Positions 1 to 13,456 of a stretch of 64,000 bases of DNA are shown here, in pieces. Source of the stretch: Acanthochromis polyacanthus (taxonomy: Eukaryota > Chordata > Actinopteri > Pomacentridae); contig NC_067120.1 of NCBI RefSeq assembly GCF_021347895.1, forward strand, positions 16,663,361 to 16,727,360, written 5' to 3'. A model generated the notes under the pieces. That model was not told the origin of the DNA, made no database searches, and worked only from the letters and a program-made list of their open reading frames with translations. The position numbers and the translations under genes are program-made. How positions within the stretch are numbered: the stretch's first letter is position 1; each line of letters starts with the position of its first letter.

Positions 1-695
1 ATTTTCCATCAGCATACCACTTTGTCCAAGAGGTGCTGGATAGTGGTCTGTCCATCCATTACTATACCCACTTCTTCCTTTCACAGACGGGGTTCATCAT
101 GGACCAGTGGCGCCTCCAGACATTTTTCACTGGGGTGGCTGGATGGGTCCACGGGAAATTACCAGGCGAGAACTAACCGTGACGTCACCTGTTGGTTTCA
201 ACGCCGAGAAAATGAAGCCCGGATTTTGATACTTCCTGGTCGCCATTTTGGATTTTTTGGAGCCAGTGACGTAAAAAGCGTCATCAAACAGGCTGGACCG
301 GAGAGCAACTAGGTGCAGGATTGGCTGAGGACTCTCTTATCCCGCCCACATTTTACCGCAGAGGCTTCTGTTGCTGTCTATCAAGTATAGCCACACCCCC
401 TGGCTCCACCAACTTTAACGATTTATTTAAAATTCAGTATTGATTTATTTTAAGATCGGCCACCTGATCTCTCATTTTGACCATGAAAACTAACGGGAAA
501 AAAAATCCTGAGCTGTAGAAAATCAGTCTATCAAATTTTATTTTTTCCAAAAATGAATTGGGGTCTATGGAGAAAAAGCTTTTTGGAGCCAACCCGAGCG
601 GACGGCGTGATATTGCAAGTTTTTGACACTTCCGGGTTGGCTTCAATTCTGGAGCCAGATGCTACTTCCACTATATATACAGTCTATGGAAACTA
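1..695. repeat. Probable non-autonomous DNA transposon, right part
   Basis: No coding gene is seen here. The text is richer in CpG than its surroundings and includes paired 'gagccagtgacg' and 'gagccagatgct' style blocks. It ends in a 'tatatatacagtctatgg' terminus of the kind seen at the ends of dispersed non-autonomous DNA elements in fish genomes. The left end would lie outside the window, so terminal inverted repeats and a target-site duplication cannot be checked. The open frames across 22-312 and 434-982 use non-ATG starts or low-complexity sequence and look spurious. Repeat status is inferred from the feel of the sequence, not from a library match. Confidence 0.4.
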
Positions 696-3600
696 CAGGT
701 AGCACACACAAACTAAAAGTCAGAACTGAACCCAGAAAGTTTTGTCCATGTGTGAAGATGGAAGATAATAAAGCAACTTATGATACAACAAAATGTGTTT
801 TCATTGTGGGCTCAATGCTGCCATATTTTGAAAGCTCCTTTACATTTTATAATACATCCTTACGCATTATAATGTCCCTATTGGAAAACTTGTGCTGTGA
901 AATGAAAAATATCTCCTCAATAGAAAAAAAAATCTTAAAACAGAAAAATATTCAGACTTTAATAAACAGATTATCAAAATAATAACCAATTGCGATGCAC
1001 CTCAAGATTAAACTATTTGACAAATGATTTAAATGTAGCTTTTCTTGTTACTATGTATGATAGGTCATCTGTGAGAAGTAAAAAAAATAGTACAGTGTCA
1101 TCAGCTGCTCCTGATTCATCCTGTCCTCTGTAGTTACCTCTGTATTGCTCATAAATGCTCACTTTGGAGATGCTCACGTGGATCCTGCTGCTGTTTGATG
1201 CTGAGGAAGACTCCCACAAACAGCTGGAAGCAATAAATTAAAGCTCAGCTCCTGTTGACACTGTGAAGTCGGTGTGTGCACGTCCATCATGTCATATAAA
1301 CATTCACACTAAAAACATGCCTACTTCACTGAACCCGATGGCAACTTCTTCCAAATAGCTCATTTTAGTAGGTAGCTGCATCACCCAAAATTAAATAAAA
1401 TACACCTCCATTTGTTTTCTGACTTTAAAACAGCAACTGTGTAGCATTCTACAGTCACCTAAGCGAGGCAGTAAAGTTACTATGAGTGAAGTAAGAATAA
1501 AATGTTGAAATGTTTTTATGTGTTGCGGCCAAAACATGCCACAGCTGTAAACTTGAACTGTGGGAACTAATGTGTTTAGCTGGCCATCAAAAGTTTTTCA
1601 TGATTTGAACCGTCAACATTTTATCAACCACTTTATTGTCAATGACCTCTGTTAACCTCTTTGCACTCGTGACCAAGCGCCATTCATCCTTCTGTGCTGC
1701 TTTCTTTACTCTGTCATTGGGTTACGCAAACAAGGATATAAACAATCGCTATTCAAATTGCCAGCACATGGAGAGCAACGCAATCTCACACGATGGATTT
1801 GGAACAAACGTGGTTGCACCATGTTGTGAAAAGCAGTGAATGTTTGTGCTTCACCCTTTTCTCACAAAATGTAAGGTGTCACTGCAGCCTCAGTTAGTTT
1901 TGGCTGCAGGGTCTGAGTTAGAATTTTTGCAAACAAAAAATTAGAGTTTTGTCTAAATGTGGTTCCTTTGATGATTTGATGAATGGGGCTTAGGTCAGGG
2001 TTCTGCACAAGCAAATCAGCATAATCATTACTTTGCCTCAAAGTTGGAAGCATACTAAAGTCTAAAGTATTATTGAAAATTTTCACTTAAGCAGGAAAAA
2101 GGAAACCACAAAAGCAACCCCTGATGAAAGGCATATTAAGAGAGAAGTGCTCCTACTTTCAGCCATATGTACATTTATACATGATCTGGAATGTCTGGGT
2201 AAAGTTTTTTCACATGCATGGAGAGTGCAGAGACTAGTGTTTTGTGCCACTTGTTTTTAGGCTCAAATGTTCTTTCGCCTGTTTGTAATTACTAATAATC
2301 ATATGGAAGTGCTCATGCCAACAAAATGATGTGAAATATGTTCTACTCACTGAAAGCCAAGACAAAAGGGTGAGCAAGGGTCCTGTTATTGTCACGCACA
2401 AATATAAAGCTCCACATGGGGTAGAGAGTAACAAGAGCTCTACTTTTGTGCTGAATCCATTTTGTTCTTTAGCAGATTAAAGCATACGGCGGTTCTAGAT
2501 AGCAGCGTCTGGTATTCACTTAGAGGCAGCTCCCAGCAGAACACTGGTGTGAACTGACGGGATGAGAGTCAGTCTGCCCAAGTTTTGCTTTTGGGAAACT
2601 GTTGTTGGCATGCTTTGAACTAGAACTGGAAAGAAAACAATGAACTCTTCAATGGAGCAACTGTGTAATCTTCATTTTGTCAGAGTTAACAAATTACGAA
2701 GGGAAACAGCAAATGTATCATCTTTGCAAAGGCTAGTGACGTGGCAACAACAGCAGACCAGGGGTCAGACGCAGAATTGATCGGGTTTATTTTCCTGAAG
2801 GACCTAGACAGGCAAAATTTAACCATAGTGAGACAAATTTGAGGTGTCAGCAACGACAAACGTATGACATCACTAATCCTTTCAGCCCGAGCTCAAAAGC
2901 TGCAGGGTGTCAATAGATCGCGTTGGCTTGGAGAGTTCCGACCCTCCTGGGCTTTCACATTCCCCTCTCCTCTCCAGCTGCTCTCACAGCTGGCGAAATG
3001 TACAGTAAATGCACAACATGCTGTTGTAATCCATTTATGCCAACTATTCACAGAAAACACTCAGATTACACTGTGAAAGTGGGTCATTTTTAGAGTGCAC
3101 ATGTTGGAACTGCATTCTTCAGATGGACACTAAGTATACAAATTGTGTGGCTTTATCCCAAGCTAGTCCCTGATGTTGATTTACATCTTGTTGATTGCAA
3201 ATTTATTTGCAATTTTTACTGGATAGCTGGTTTCAAGCATCTAGTTGCTGATCAGGAGGTAGACAAATATGAATTTAGTCTATGTGAGTACATGTACTCG
3301 CTGTACTAAAAAGGGGGTTTACAAAATGTTTTGCTTGCGCACAATGTGTACACATAATAATGATTTGAGGCAGTCACCAGCCTAAGGATGCTGGCAACAA
3401 GCTAAGACAAAGTACAAAAGGTTACCAGGAAAGGAACTGGCAGTGACGTTAGTTTTTACAACACAAATTGACTTAGTCACATGATTGTGTCCCTGCATGT
3501 AGCCTGTGGGCCAAGCTAAACTAATCATGTTTTACTGATGACACAGATATAAAACAAATGCACGGCACATGGCAGTCTGGACAAGACAGATGCACTCTGC

Positions 3601-3898
3601 AATTCAACCATTAAGTTCATTATTTTAAATAAGTATGTTGATGACAACAGTGACATTCAACCATACAGTAAACAGTCAGTTCATGGCTGCACTGAGGAGC
3701 AGACTTTGGTTAAACTTCACTGGGTTAATAAACACTACAGGAGGCCCATTTGAGTCCAAGTTTACATTGAAATTCCAATTCTAAACATATGCATAAGTAT
3801 TTATAGCCTTATTTTAGTCCAGTGATTAAAGGGAATATTTTTACCCCTTAAAGTTGCAAATTCTGCAGTCAATAACGGTCTGAAGTCTGCAACACATA
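696..3898. other. Non-coding DNA, no recognisable feature
   Basis: AT-rich sequence. The only open frames are under 75 codons, lack domain motifs and mostly start at non-ATG codons. I see no splice-site pair flanking a persuasive exon, no RNA gene and no repeat terminus that I recognise. Confidence 0.6.
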
Positions 3899-4059
3899 AG
3901 ATGCTTTTCCACTAGCACCTACTTGGCTCGACTTGACTCAGTTTAAGTCATTTTCCGTTACAGTTGAGTACCACCTCATCATAGGTGGAGTCACAAAACA
4001 CTCACCATCCTTGAACGTCATCTCGAATAATGCAGCAGCAGAGAAGGACTGTATGTAGG

Positions 4060-4266
4060 ACTATATTGGCACTGGTACGTTACTAAGCTGCATTTTTGTC
4101 TTACGTCTCTCTTTTCATTTTTATTTTCATTCTTATTACTTTCTCTAGATTTGTATATATATTTATCCTTATTTCTTCATTATGTCATTGTTATACTAAC
4201 TGCTCTATGTGCCTTTTGAATTGCCCCCTGGGGATAAATAAAGTGTTCTGAATCTAATCTGAATCA
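4060..4266 (+). repeat. 5'-truncated LINE tail nested in the element
   Basis: The segment ends in 'gccccctggggataaataaagtgttctg' style sequence followed by repeated 'aatct' units (4247-4266). This is the usual form of the 3' end of fish L2/Rex-type LINEs: a short A/T-rich UTR, a polyadenylation-like AATAAA and a microsatellite-like tail. It lies inside the inverted-end element and is therefore younger than it. The left boundary is a guess. Confidence 0.5.
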
Positions 4267-4295
4267 AGGTCACTGTCTCTCCTGTTGCTCTCCGG

Positions 4296-4661
4296 TCAGT
4301 GTCTGTAAATGGCATCCATTTGGCTAAACCGCTTCCAGCACCTCCGGTTTGACCCACTCCAGCCGTCGTGCTCCTTGATGGGCCGATAGTTACTTCTGTG
4401 CTTTTTCAGCTTCTCCCGACACTGCTTCATTGTCCTACTGTATCCATGGGCGGCCGTCAGCTCGGAGACCTTCTGATATACTTCCTCATTGCAAGTGGCA
4501 CCGTCCGGCTCCCTCTGTATTCTTTGGTCCATCACCAAAGACAGAAAAGTCCCACCGACGGTACAGATCTCGTCTGTTGCCGCTCCTTGTCCAATCAGTG
4601 GCCTGCACTCTGCAGACGGCACATTATCGGTTCGACTCAGCTCGCTTGGAACCCCGACCAA
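4296..4661 (-). pseudogene. Myb/SANT-like DNA-binding domain ORF of transposon origin
   Basis: This minus-strand frame is open for 121 codons to a stop at 4296, beginning at a TTG rather than an ATG. Residues about 55-119 have the layout of the Myb/SANT-like domain common in fish transposon-derived proteins: an 'RIQRE' helix, 'NEEVYQKV', a 'QCREKLKKH' recognition-helix motif, 'KEHDGWSGSNRR' and a closing 'FSQMDAIY'. In PIF/Harbinger elements a Myb-like protein of this type helps the transposase bind DNA and enter the nucleus. The usual conserved tryptophan near the first helix is not visible and there is no proper start codon, so this is probably a decayed copy carried by the surrounding element, not a host gene. 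Domain identity is fairly secure; function in this genome is doubtful. Confidence 0.65.
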
Positions 4662-4760
4662 GTAGGTACTAAAATAGTACCTGGTACCAGGTACTACGTC
4701 CTAATGGAAAACCTCACAAACTGTGCAGAGTTGAGTTGAGTAGGTGCTAGTGGATAAGTG

Positions 4761-7700
4761 CCAATAGATATAAGCAGATTCCCAGATTCTTCCTCTGTGA
4801 TGATTAATCAGGTCTATACTGCAGCCGTATTCACTTCTTGCTGTTTTATCGAGCTTTCTGTCACAAGTCTGACCTCCAGCAAGTTAAATATATGATCATT
4901 TTGACTGGCAGGTGAATGACTTGGCCAAGAAGATCCTACTGCTTTTCTATTTAACTCCCATAGTGTCTCACCTGTATGTTTAGGAACCTCGGCCTGAAAT
5001 TAGAGAATTATGTGTAAGAACAATTGTCCAGCATTGTTTCCTCAACGTGGATGTGAACATCATCCAATTAAAGTTAAAAATTGGTGCTTAATCTTAAACG
5101 CCACTGCTTTTAAATTCCATGTGTTCAGGGAAAGAGCCAAAGCACTAAAACAATAAATCACTGTCCAAATGCTGAATGGCTGCACTGGACTCCAAAACTA
5201 AGAGAAGTTTGTGGAAGTTTTATTAATATATAAGCAGCAATTCCATGTTGTAGTTATTCTGGATTCAGTCAACCTCATATATTTGTGTAGATTTTCAGTC
5301 ATTCACGGCATTATAATCCCAAGAGCTTCAGTTAAACTTCTTCTGTTTTAGGTTCAAGAAGTTGTTTCACCTCTCATTTCAGAGGCTTCTTTAGTTCTGG
5401 TGTGGCCTTCAAGAAAATAAGAGGAGTGCAGTTGCTTCTTCGCAAAGCCCATAGGAAAAACCTAATTATTGTGCTTTATATTCTGTTGTGTGACATAATC
5501 TAAATAAAGTAAAGTAATCTTCTGTGATGCAATTAGTAATTAGATAAGTAGTTAATTGATTGTGAAAGTATTCACTTACTTTCCAACTTTTCTATTAATT
5601 CAGAAGAGTGGGTTTAACAGTATTTGACATAATTTCAGAAATATTTGATGATTTGATTTCAAGAATCTAAATGTTGATAATTGTGTTGTCTCTCCCTTCA
5701 CATCCTGACCAAGTGTGATAAAGAGGTCCACACTTGGCAAGCAGACAAAACTAATATATGACCACTGTTACTCTTGCAAAAACATTGCTAAATATTGTAG
5801 ATCGGTAAATGATACCAGAAACTTGGCCACAGAGTTGTTTACCGCAGCTGTGAATGAGAAAGACTCCCTTTGTCTGGTATCGGTTTACCACTTACGGGGA
5901 GGAAAAAAACCCAGAAAGAAAATGCGAACATCTGCACAGAAATATGATTTTGAAAGTAGCTAGCATGATACACATTCTTCCCTCTTAGTGACCCTGCTGA
6001 GTGTGAGTAATGGCCGTCCTCTCAATTCAAAACAGCAGGTCGGGTATCTCACGCCATCTGTCATTATCTCCCACTAAAACCATTCAGCGATCGGTGCCAA
6101 CCCTTTATTGACCTTTTCCTTGGCCTTTCTGCATGGTCTCTGTGTGTTTTATGTTTCATTCTGAGTTAAGCAATACCAAGACAAGGTCCAGGATTCACTC
6201 ATCAAACTCCCAATATCATAAATTTGCATCGCCTGTGGGGCTCGGCTGTTCAGAGGAAGGGATGAATAGCATAAGTGAAACCCACTTTAACCATATTAAA
6301 TATCTCTGTTGGTCTTTCCTCTAGTGCAGTTGGCGTAACCGTTGCCCAATTATCATACAAATGGGCGTAAATTGACACTGTGTGGTTGACACAGGGAGGT
6401 GAGGGGCAATAACGGTTCCCATTGAGGAGACTTTCAAGGCCAGACTGCTTTTTGCGCTTCCACTTCTTTTTGCAGCCGTGTTACACTGAGGACAGCTGCT
6501 GTCTCCTCAAGACTCCTCATCTGGAATGATGCCTGACCAGAGGAGGCTGGGATTATGAAGGATTATGGGTAAAGAGGATAACATGCCAGGTTGGTGTCCA
6601 GTTCATCATCTGAAGCATGTTTCCACTTAGACTGGCCTTTTATCTGACGGTGGAAGAAAAACTGGACTGCGGAGCACCGGCTCATCTACACACAGATTGC
6701 ACCGATGCACATGCAGCGTCACGTGTTGACAGACCTGCATACCATCCAACTTTTAAAAATGCTTTCCAAACTTAATGTAACCCGTAAACACCTTCCAGAC
6801 CAAGGTCAGATAATACATATAGATATGTTTACAGGACTTCTATCAGAAGTATATCTGCATACATCACTGTACAGTCATATTCCAGCTCTCGCCACTTCAG
6901 AAAACAACAAGTCTGTCTTTTATTTGCCAGATCAGGCAAACATGTGGAACCAATAACAAGCTTAATATGTATACTCTTCTGAATCAGCAGCTTCTATATT
7001 GCTGTGACAGTGTGAATGCGTAAAGGTGTTGTGAAGATACGAAGTCTGCCATGAAATCTAGACAATTGTACATAGCAAACTTTGTGAAGTTACCTTGTGC
7101 TTTTTTGATTAATGATGAAACTGAAATATGTCCACCACTGAAAATCTGGTTTTGATGAAGCCCCTCGTCTATCAGCACTTTGACAGGTGATGTACTCCAA
7201 CTCTGCCTTCTGAATGTTCCATGAGTGTGCAGTAAATCTGTCAAATAGAGCCTGAATTATTATTGTTATTTAGAGCAGTTTTCAAAACTATCCGGGGACA
7301 TTTGCTGATCATTTTGGGAGAAAAAAAAAGATTGCATGAAATTTGCCATTTAAATATCTTTCAAAGCATCTCTGACCATGCAAGTCTGAAGCTGCGATAA
7401 ATTATTCTTTTAACTGTCCCTTAAGAGTACACAAAAATACACTGGTGAAAGATTGATATGGCTGTTTGTCACTGATCAATAAGAATGATGAAAGGATTGT
7501 TCTGCCAGATGTAGACATGTTTTTTTTTCTGTCTCAAAAAAGCACACTCAGTGATGTGCTTATGATCTATAAAAGCAACTGACAAAACCTTTGAAGTATT
7601 TTTCATGAGAAACAGCCAAAGGTTTGTTCATCAGGATTGCGAAAACGTGATTTTACTATCGAAATCAAATACAGCTTGCACCTGTTGATTTTGCTGCCAT

Positions 7701-10700
7701 TCGGAGGTCAGTAAATTCTGTTATACCTATTCAAAGGAATTTTAACTTAGCTTCACAGAGGCATCAGCAATAAAAGTAACAGCATTCTTGATTTTAAAAA
7801 AATGATTTGAAGGTGTTACTGAAAAAAATTCAGGCAAAGAGTGTTATGTGAAATCAAATTAAGAGCAGCTATATAAATTATGATTAGTGTTTAGGTAAGA
7901 GTGATTTTGTGATTATTACATTTTTAAAAAGTTCTACATTAGTATTTGTTTATAAAATTAAATTGCATGATTTCTGAGTTGCAATCTCGCTACAGTTACA
8001 GTTTTTGGGGGCGTTTAGTCATTCTAAACTGCCTAAATGTTGTGAGGGAGATATAAGTGTCCATGGATGCTGGATCAACCAGATGGTCAGTGGAAAAAAT
8101 CTGACCTCTTGTTAACTTCAACTCAGTCTCACACCAGAATGTGTAATGCTGCAAAAGCGTGTTATTTTCACACACAAACAACACTGTAAAGTTGAAAATA
8201 AATTCTTAAACTTTCTTGTGTCAGGACTCGTCAGCTTAGTGATCTAGAAAACAACCAGAGCTTTGTCGTTAGTCTTTGTACAGATGTATTTTAATTTCAC
8301 TAGGCAGTAGTTGATTTAGCCCTCAATGTCATCATGTTTAGACACTGAATATAATCTCTCTCTGTTTTATATATATAAAACTTTACACCTTTGCTACCTC
8401 TACAAGCAGCAGATCTACGATGTCTCTCCACTCACTGTTCACGGCAAGCAATAAAACTACTATATTCGAGTGATTTAGCTGTACATGTTCAAATAGAAAC
8501 TGATACTAAAGAAGAAAAATGACACAGAAAGTTGAAATGTTGGGTTCCTTGGGTGTGTCAGCTATGAAACCCCAAAGTGTGAACCTGTGTTTTTGGGACA
8601 GTTGTTGATGTACTGCAGTTTTAGGGCAAACAGTTTCAACCATAGCACTGAATGCTTTTTTCTACCATATAAAAAATGACCGTAATGAAATGTTCAGCAG
8701 GTAAAAACAAAAAAGATACTAGACAGAAGTAGTCCTAAACTTTGTGGTGTAAACCAAAGCAAACAGTGACTGAGAACATCTGGAAACAGCAACAGAAAAC
8801 AGGTTGCCCACAGAACTCAGTGTGCTGAATGAAAGCCCTGTGTTTGGTTGACTTCCTACTGTAGATGTTTATTTTGTTAGATGCAAAATGACTGGCAAGT
8901 CAAAACAAAAATAACTGACTGAAAATGTAGGCACATCATAATATTACTTCATTTATTGTGAAACTAGTGCATTTTTGTACAATGGATTTGCAAAGTCATT
9001 TGTGGTGTGAGACTGTGTTGTTAACTCAGACTTTTATAAACCTGTGTTGATTTAAAATAGCATTGTCGCTTAAGCGATCATATTTTTGTTTATGGTCAAG
9101 TATATTACTCAATCTGCCAAATCAACTGTGAAACCAAAAAAAAGAAAAAAAAAAGTCTTTTCCCATCTCATGACTCAAACAACAAAAAACAAAACAACTT
9201 GTTTTTGAGGTTTTTGAGGAACAAATTGCCCTTTTCCTCCATCTATCCATTATTACATGGCTTGATAATGTACTATTTAACCATTTCCCTAAAATGAATC
9301 ATTGCAACAATACATGAAATCCAACTATAAGGCACTCAGCCAAGACTTTTAAACCACGATAAAAATACTTTGTCCTCCACAGCCCTCATATTGGAATGGT
9401 AATAAAAATTGATTGGATCAATCACGGCCACGGCACTGACTCAAGGGAAAATAAGGAACTCGCTCTGTCTCATCTCCTTTGAGTTGTTGTCATTACAAGG
9501 GCTACATTTTTAATAAAAACAGAAATCTTATAGGAGACAAATGCCTACATGCTCTGTAATAATCCAGCTTTAATGAGAACAAGTGAGATACTCTCAAAAG
9601 CCTGACTGTGTGTATAACCTGCATCATTAGGTTGCAGATGTATCCAAACACAGAAAAATAACAAAAGAGCACAAATACTTTACAAGGGTATTTGTAAAAG
9701 GTCGACCATCCTCACAGGATTTAGAAGCGTCTCACTAGTGCTGCTATGCCTTGATGATAAACACTCTCACCGGATATAAGAAAAGAACTGTTTAGCAAAA
9801 ACAATTTCTTGAAAAGGTCACATTCTGCTTTTTTTTCTTTCGTATCGTGTGTCAGCCTCTTCAAAGATCCTCTGCATCCTTTAAAACTGAGAATATATTT
9901 CTACCTCTGGTATGCATTTGGTGTATAAATAACACTAGAAATGAAATGATGAAAATGTATAGCTGTAGACTTTTACTTTTTTGCCTGTACATTTGGAGAG
10001 AGATATGTGCAGTTGTGATGTATGATATTTCTTTGGCTTGACATCGAGGTTTTCTTGGCATACAACAAAATGTCAGGTTCCTTTGAGAAGAAAAGCAGGT
10101 CAGGTTGTGAAATTTACTGAATTTCACTACTAGCTACTGTATCCTGCTGTATAATATCAACATTGAAACACCTGATTCAGTTGAAATTCCTACAGTTTGT
10201 TAATTACCTGTGTCATGTATGTCCCGATTGTCATAAATATGGTCTTTTAAATGTCATCCCTTGAGCTGTCAGACGTCGTTTCTTTCTTCGTGTGATGAAT
10301 TGTATGGTTTAATAAGGCAAAAGAAGGTAATAAATATTTCAAAGCATGAACTTTAAGTGCTCCTGGAGAGGTGTCTCGGAGTTAATGCTTGGTCCTCAGT
10401 TTGTCCATCAGCCTTCTCCATTTGCACACTGCTCTGACTAGTCCTACTGTTCATATAGCACTTTCAAAAGCCAAACCTCCACTCTAGCATCCACCTATAA
10501 CCTCTGGATCTACCTGCTATAATGTCACGCCATATCCTGCAGTGTGCCTGGCTTATGTGTTCTTGCAGGGAATGAAACTGTACGCATATATATACTGCAT
10601 GTAGCACATCTTCTATGTTCGCAAAAAAAAAAATCTGTTTCAAGTGAGTTGGCTGAGATAATAGCAACCTTTTATTTAAGGTTATTGCAGACCAGCCAAG

Positions 10701-11205
10701 CAGGAAAACAAGAGCATGTGTGCATTATTCGAGGATTTTTTTAAATGCATGATTTCTAGGAATTTAAAGGAAAGCGCTTGCATGGATGTGTAGTGTTGGT
10801 GCATATGGACCCTGAAAACCTGTGTCTGTAACTTATTACTGTTGAGAGTATTGTATTACAGGCTTGGCTATTGTCCCTTCAGTCTTGGTTAGATAAATGT
10901 TTCCAAGTAACTGGTTTAATGGTGCCTTTTATATTTTTGACCACAAGAGCTGAGAGCCCAGAGGGAAGGATGTGTGTGGGACCTGCCAAAGGCAATGGGA
11001 TGGAGTACAGTTGATAGGATTTTTGGATATGCTGAATTGGCAGAAAACCGGGCTAGTTTCTATGAAGATTTTTGTGATATAATGGCATGCCCTTGGAAGT
11101 AAAGGCCAAACTAAACAAATCTTTATTGTTTTCTCATTTAGTACTCAGAGAACTCACCATTCCAGCATTAGAAAGTACTTTGATTTCTAGCCAACCTCCA
11201 ATATA
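4761..11205. other. Non-coding DNA, no recognisable gene
   Basis: About 6.4 kb of AT-rich sequence. Open frames are short (under 90 codons) and free of recognisable motifs. I found no transposon termini, RNA genes or convincing exon with matching splice sites. Confidence 0.55.
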
Positions 11206-11597
11206 CACTCAACAAAAACATAAACGCAACACTTTTGTTTTTGCTCCCTATTTTTATGAGATGAACTCAAAGATCTAAAACTTTTTCCACATACACAATA
11301 TCACCATTTCTCTCAAATATTGTTGACAAATCTGTCTAAATCTGTGATAGTGAGCACTTCTCCTTTGCTGAGATAATCCATCCCACCTCACAGCTGTGCC
11401 ATATCAAGATGCTGATTAGACACCATGATTGGTGCACAGGTGTGCCTTAGACTGCCCCCCTCCAATAAAACAAAACTGCACCTTTCAGAGTGGCTTTTTA
11501 TTGTGGGCAGTCTAAGGCACAGTTTTAGATCTTTGAGTTCATCTCATAAAAAGTGGGAGCAAAAACAAAAGTGTAACATTTATATTTTTGTTGAGTG
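11206..11597. mobile_element. Tc1/mariner-type MITE with TA target site
   Basis: A 392 bp near-palindrome. The left end (11206-11278) begins CACTCAACAAAAA, and the right end (about 11525-11597) is its reverse complement, ending TTTTTGTTGAGTG. The arms, about 70 bp each, share the 'gatgaactcaaagatct' block. A second inner inverted pair ('gtgccttagactg' near 11443 and 'cagtctaaggcac' near 11508) continues the palindrome. TA dinucleotides flank both ends at 11204-11205 and 11598-11599, the insertion signature of Tc1/mariner transposases. There is no coding capacity; the element would need a transposase supplied elsewhere. Confidence 0.88.
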
Positions 11598-11599
11598 TA

Positions 11600-13314
11600 G
11601 TTCACCTACTTACATGCCATGTTACTGTTCAACTTGTAAAAATATTTGAATACAAAGACTCTGTAGCCTGTAACATCAATATAGCCAAGTTTACATATCT
11701 TACATATTAGAGCCTGTTGGATCTCACTATATGACAGGCCGAGTGTAAGCACAAGTACTAACGGCTTAACGTTTTCATACAAACACTACAATGCAGCACT
11801 TCTCTTGAGATGCCAATATATTACGAACAGCTTAAACTCAAAACCAGATGCATGTGGTGAGTGAAAATATTTTCAGACTAAAAACCAAAGTGTGTGTTGT
11901 TGCTGGGAGAGTTGCTTAGATTTTGAGCATGACCTCTTTGGATTTCCATCAACATATGTTTCGTGTGTAAATGCAAGCACACGCTCTGCACTGATGAGGT
12001 CATAGCATAGCAAATAACATGGTGACCCTTTCTATGGCTGTTCTTATCAATATCCTCCCCACCTGGAATCCTCTATGACAGGAAAAACAGTCTTAAGTAG
12101 CACTCAGATTTTGCTGCTGGATGTACAAGTGGCTGATGAATTAAAGGAAAAACGACATCAAGTGTCATCATTAGTAAAGGGATGTAGCAAAATGTGCTGC
12201 CAGATAAGCCTCAGTGTACGTGGCTGTTGACTCTGCAAGTCTCTAGAAGTATACTAGAGGGATGGGCATTATTCTTCCTTACTTATTCCCTAATGCTTGG
12301 AGAATGCTGTCCAATCATCAAACTATTCCGTGACCCGTTGTGCTCTGTAGATGGAGGCACTGCCATCCTGGAGGAAGACATGTTTAATCATAGGATGAAG
12401 GTGACCACTCAGAACAGCTTTGCATTGATTTGCAGTGACTTTTCCCTTTAGGGCCACAAGTGGACCCAAACTAAGCTAGCAAACCACCCCCGCAGCAAAA
12501 GAGAGCCCACTGGATCATCTCTGGGATTCCGGCCTGTGCTGTTCTACTGTTCTGTGCAACGCATGCATTCTTGCCAAGAACAGGAGGATTGCTCATCTGA
12601 CCACAACAACCTTTTTCCACGTATCTGTGAACCATTCTGTTTGGCTATTCACCCCTGAACTGTCAAAGATACATTTGTTTTTGAAAAAAGGCATTTCCGC
12701 ACTGCAACCTTTCTCTAATATCCCTCTAGATGTAATTAGCGAAGAACTGTTCCTGCCAACAGTCTGATCATGTCCTGCACTGATAATTACATACGTGAGG
12801 AAGAGTTGCTCTTCTGTTTTTCTTACATACCACGTGTGTGTCATCCACAGATCAAAGTTTAGATGTAACAGTTATCCCTGTTTGTATTAAAACACGAGTC
12901 ATTTAAGCAATGTTTATGACTGAAGCTCCTGCCATCTGTGCCCTAAAATCGAAACTTGTCCAAGTTGCAAAAGTCTTTTTTTTTGCTGTGTTGATAGAAA
13001 ATCAAAATCAATTGAACTACTGAGAAGTATTATAATTATATTAGATAAAGTCAAAACTAGAAGAAAATGAAGCAAGCTTGATATTCACTGAACCAGAGAA
13101 GAGAAAGCAAATTTCTGCTATACAGTTTGAAATGATGCATATCTGGAGAAAATGAATTATTTTTATTATACATAAGTATTTGCTCAAAAGCCTGATTTGT
13201 TCTGGTGTTGTGATGATGACAAGATGAAATATCTGTGTACACATAATGTTTATAACCTGGCTGCATTTGTTTGTAAAGCCTGGAAGAGGCGGCAGACTTT
13301 TTTTTATTTAAATA
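11600..13314. other. Non-coding DNA
   Basis: No exon, RNA gene or repeat terminus recognised. The frames at 12194-12451 and 12593-12844 have no domain signature and no supporting splice context. Confidence 0.55.
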
Positions 13315-13456
13315 ATGAAATTTAAAATGTCTTTATTGTGTCTACTGTCTGGCAACTGGTCTGATGTTTATTTTTGGTGTCTTATAAGCCCATGTTGGGC
13401 TGGGCATACTGAATGTATGTAAGACACAATAATAAAAATTCATTCATTCATTCATT
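13315..13456 (+). repeat. 5'-truncated LINE tail with ATTC repeat
   Basis: The sequence 'gcccatgttgggctgggcatactgaatgtatgtaagac' followed by 'acaataataaaaa' and a run of ATTC units (13438-13456) has the form of an L2/Rex-like LINE 3' end: a short hairpin-forming UTR, then an A-rich stretch and a tetranucleotide tail. No reverse-transcriptase coding sequence remains. The left boundary is approximate. Confidence 0.55.

Larger units (their letters stand above)
3900..4760 (-). mobile_element. Harbinger-like DNA element with inverted ends
   Basis: The left end (about 3904-3935, 'ttccactagcacctact') and the right end read in reverse complement (about 4725-4756, 'tatccactagcacctact') are inverted copies of each other. 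Just inside the right end is a palindromic 'ggtaccaggtacta' block at 4680-4696. Between the ends, on the minus strand, is a Myb/SANT-like reading frame, and a LINE tail appears inserted in the left half. Myb/SANT accessory proteins are known from PIF/Harbinger transposons, but no DDE transposase is present, so this would be a non-autonomous derivative. The exact ends and the target-site duplication are not resolved by eye. Confidence 0.65.
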
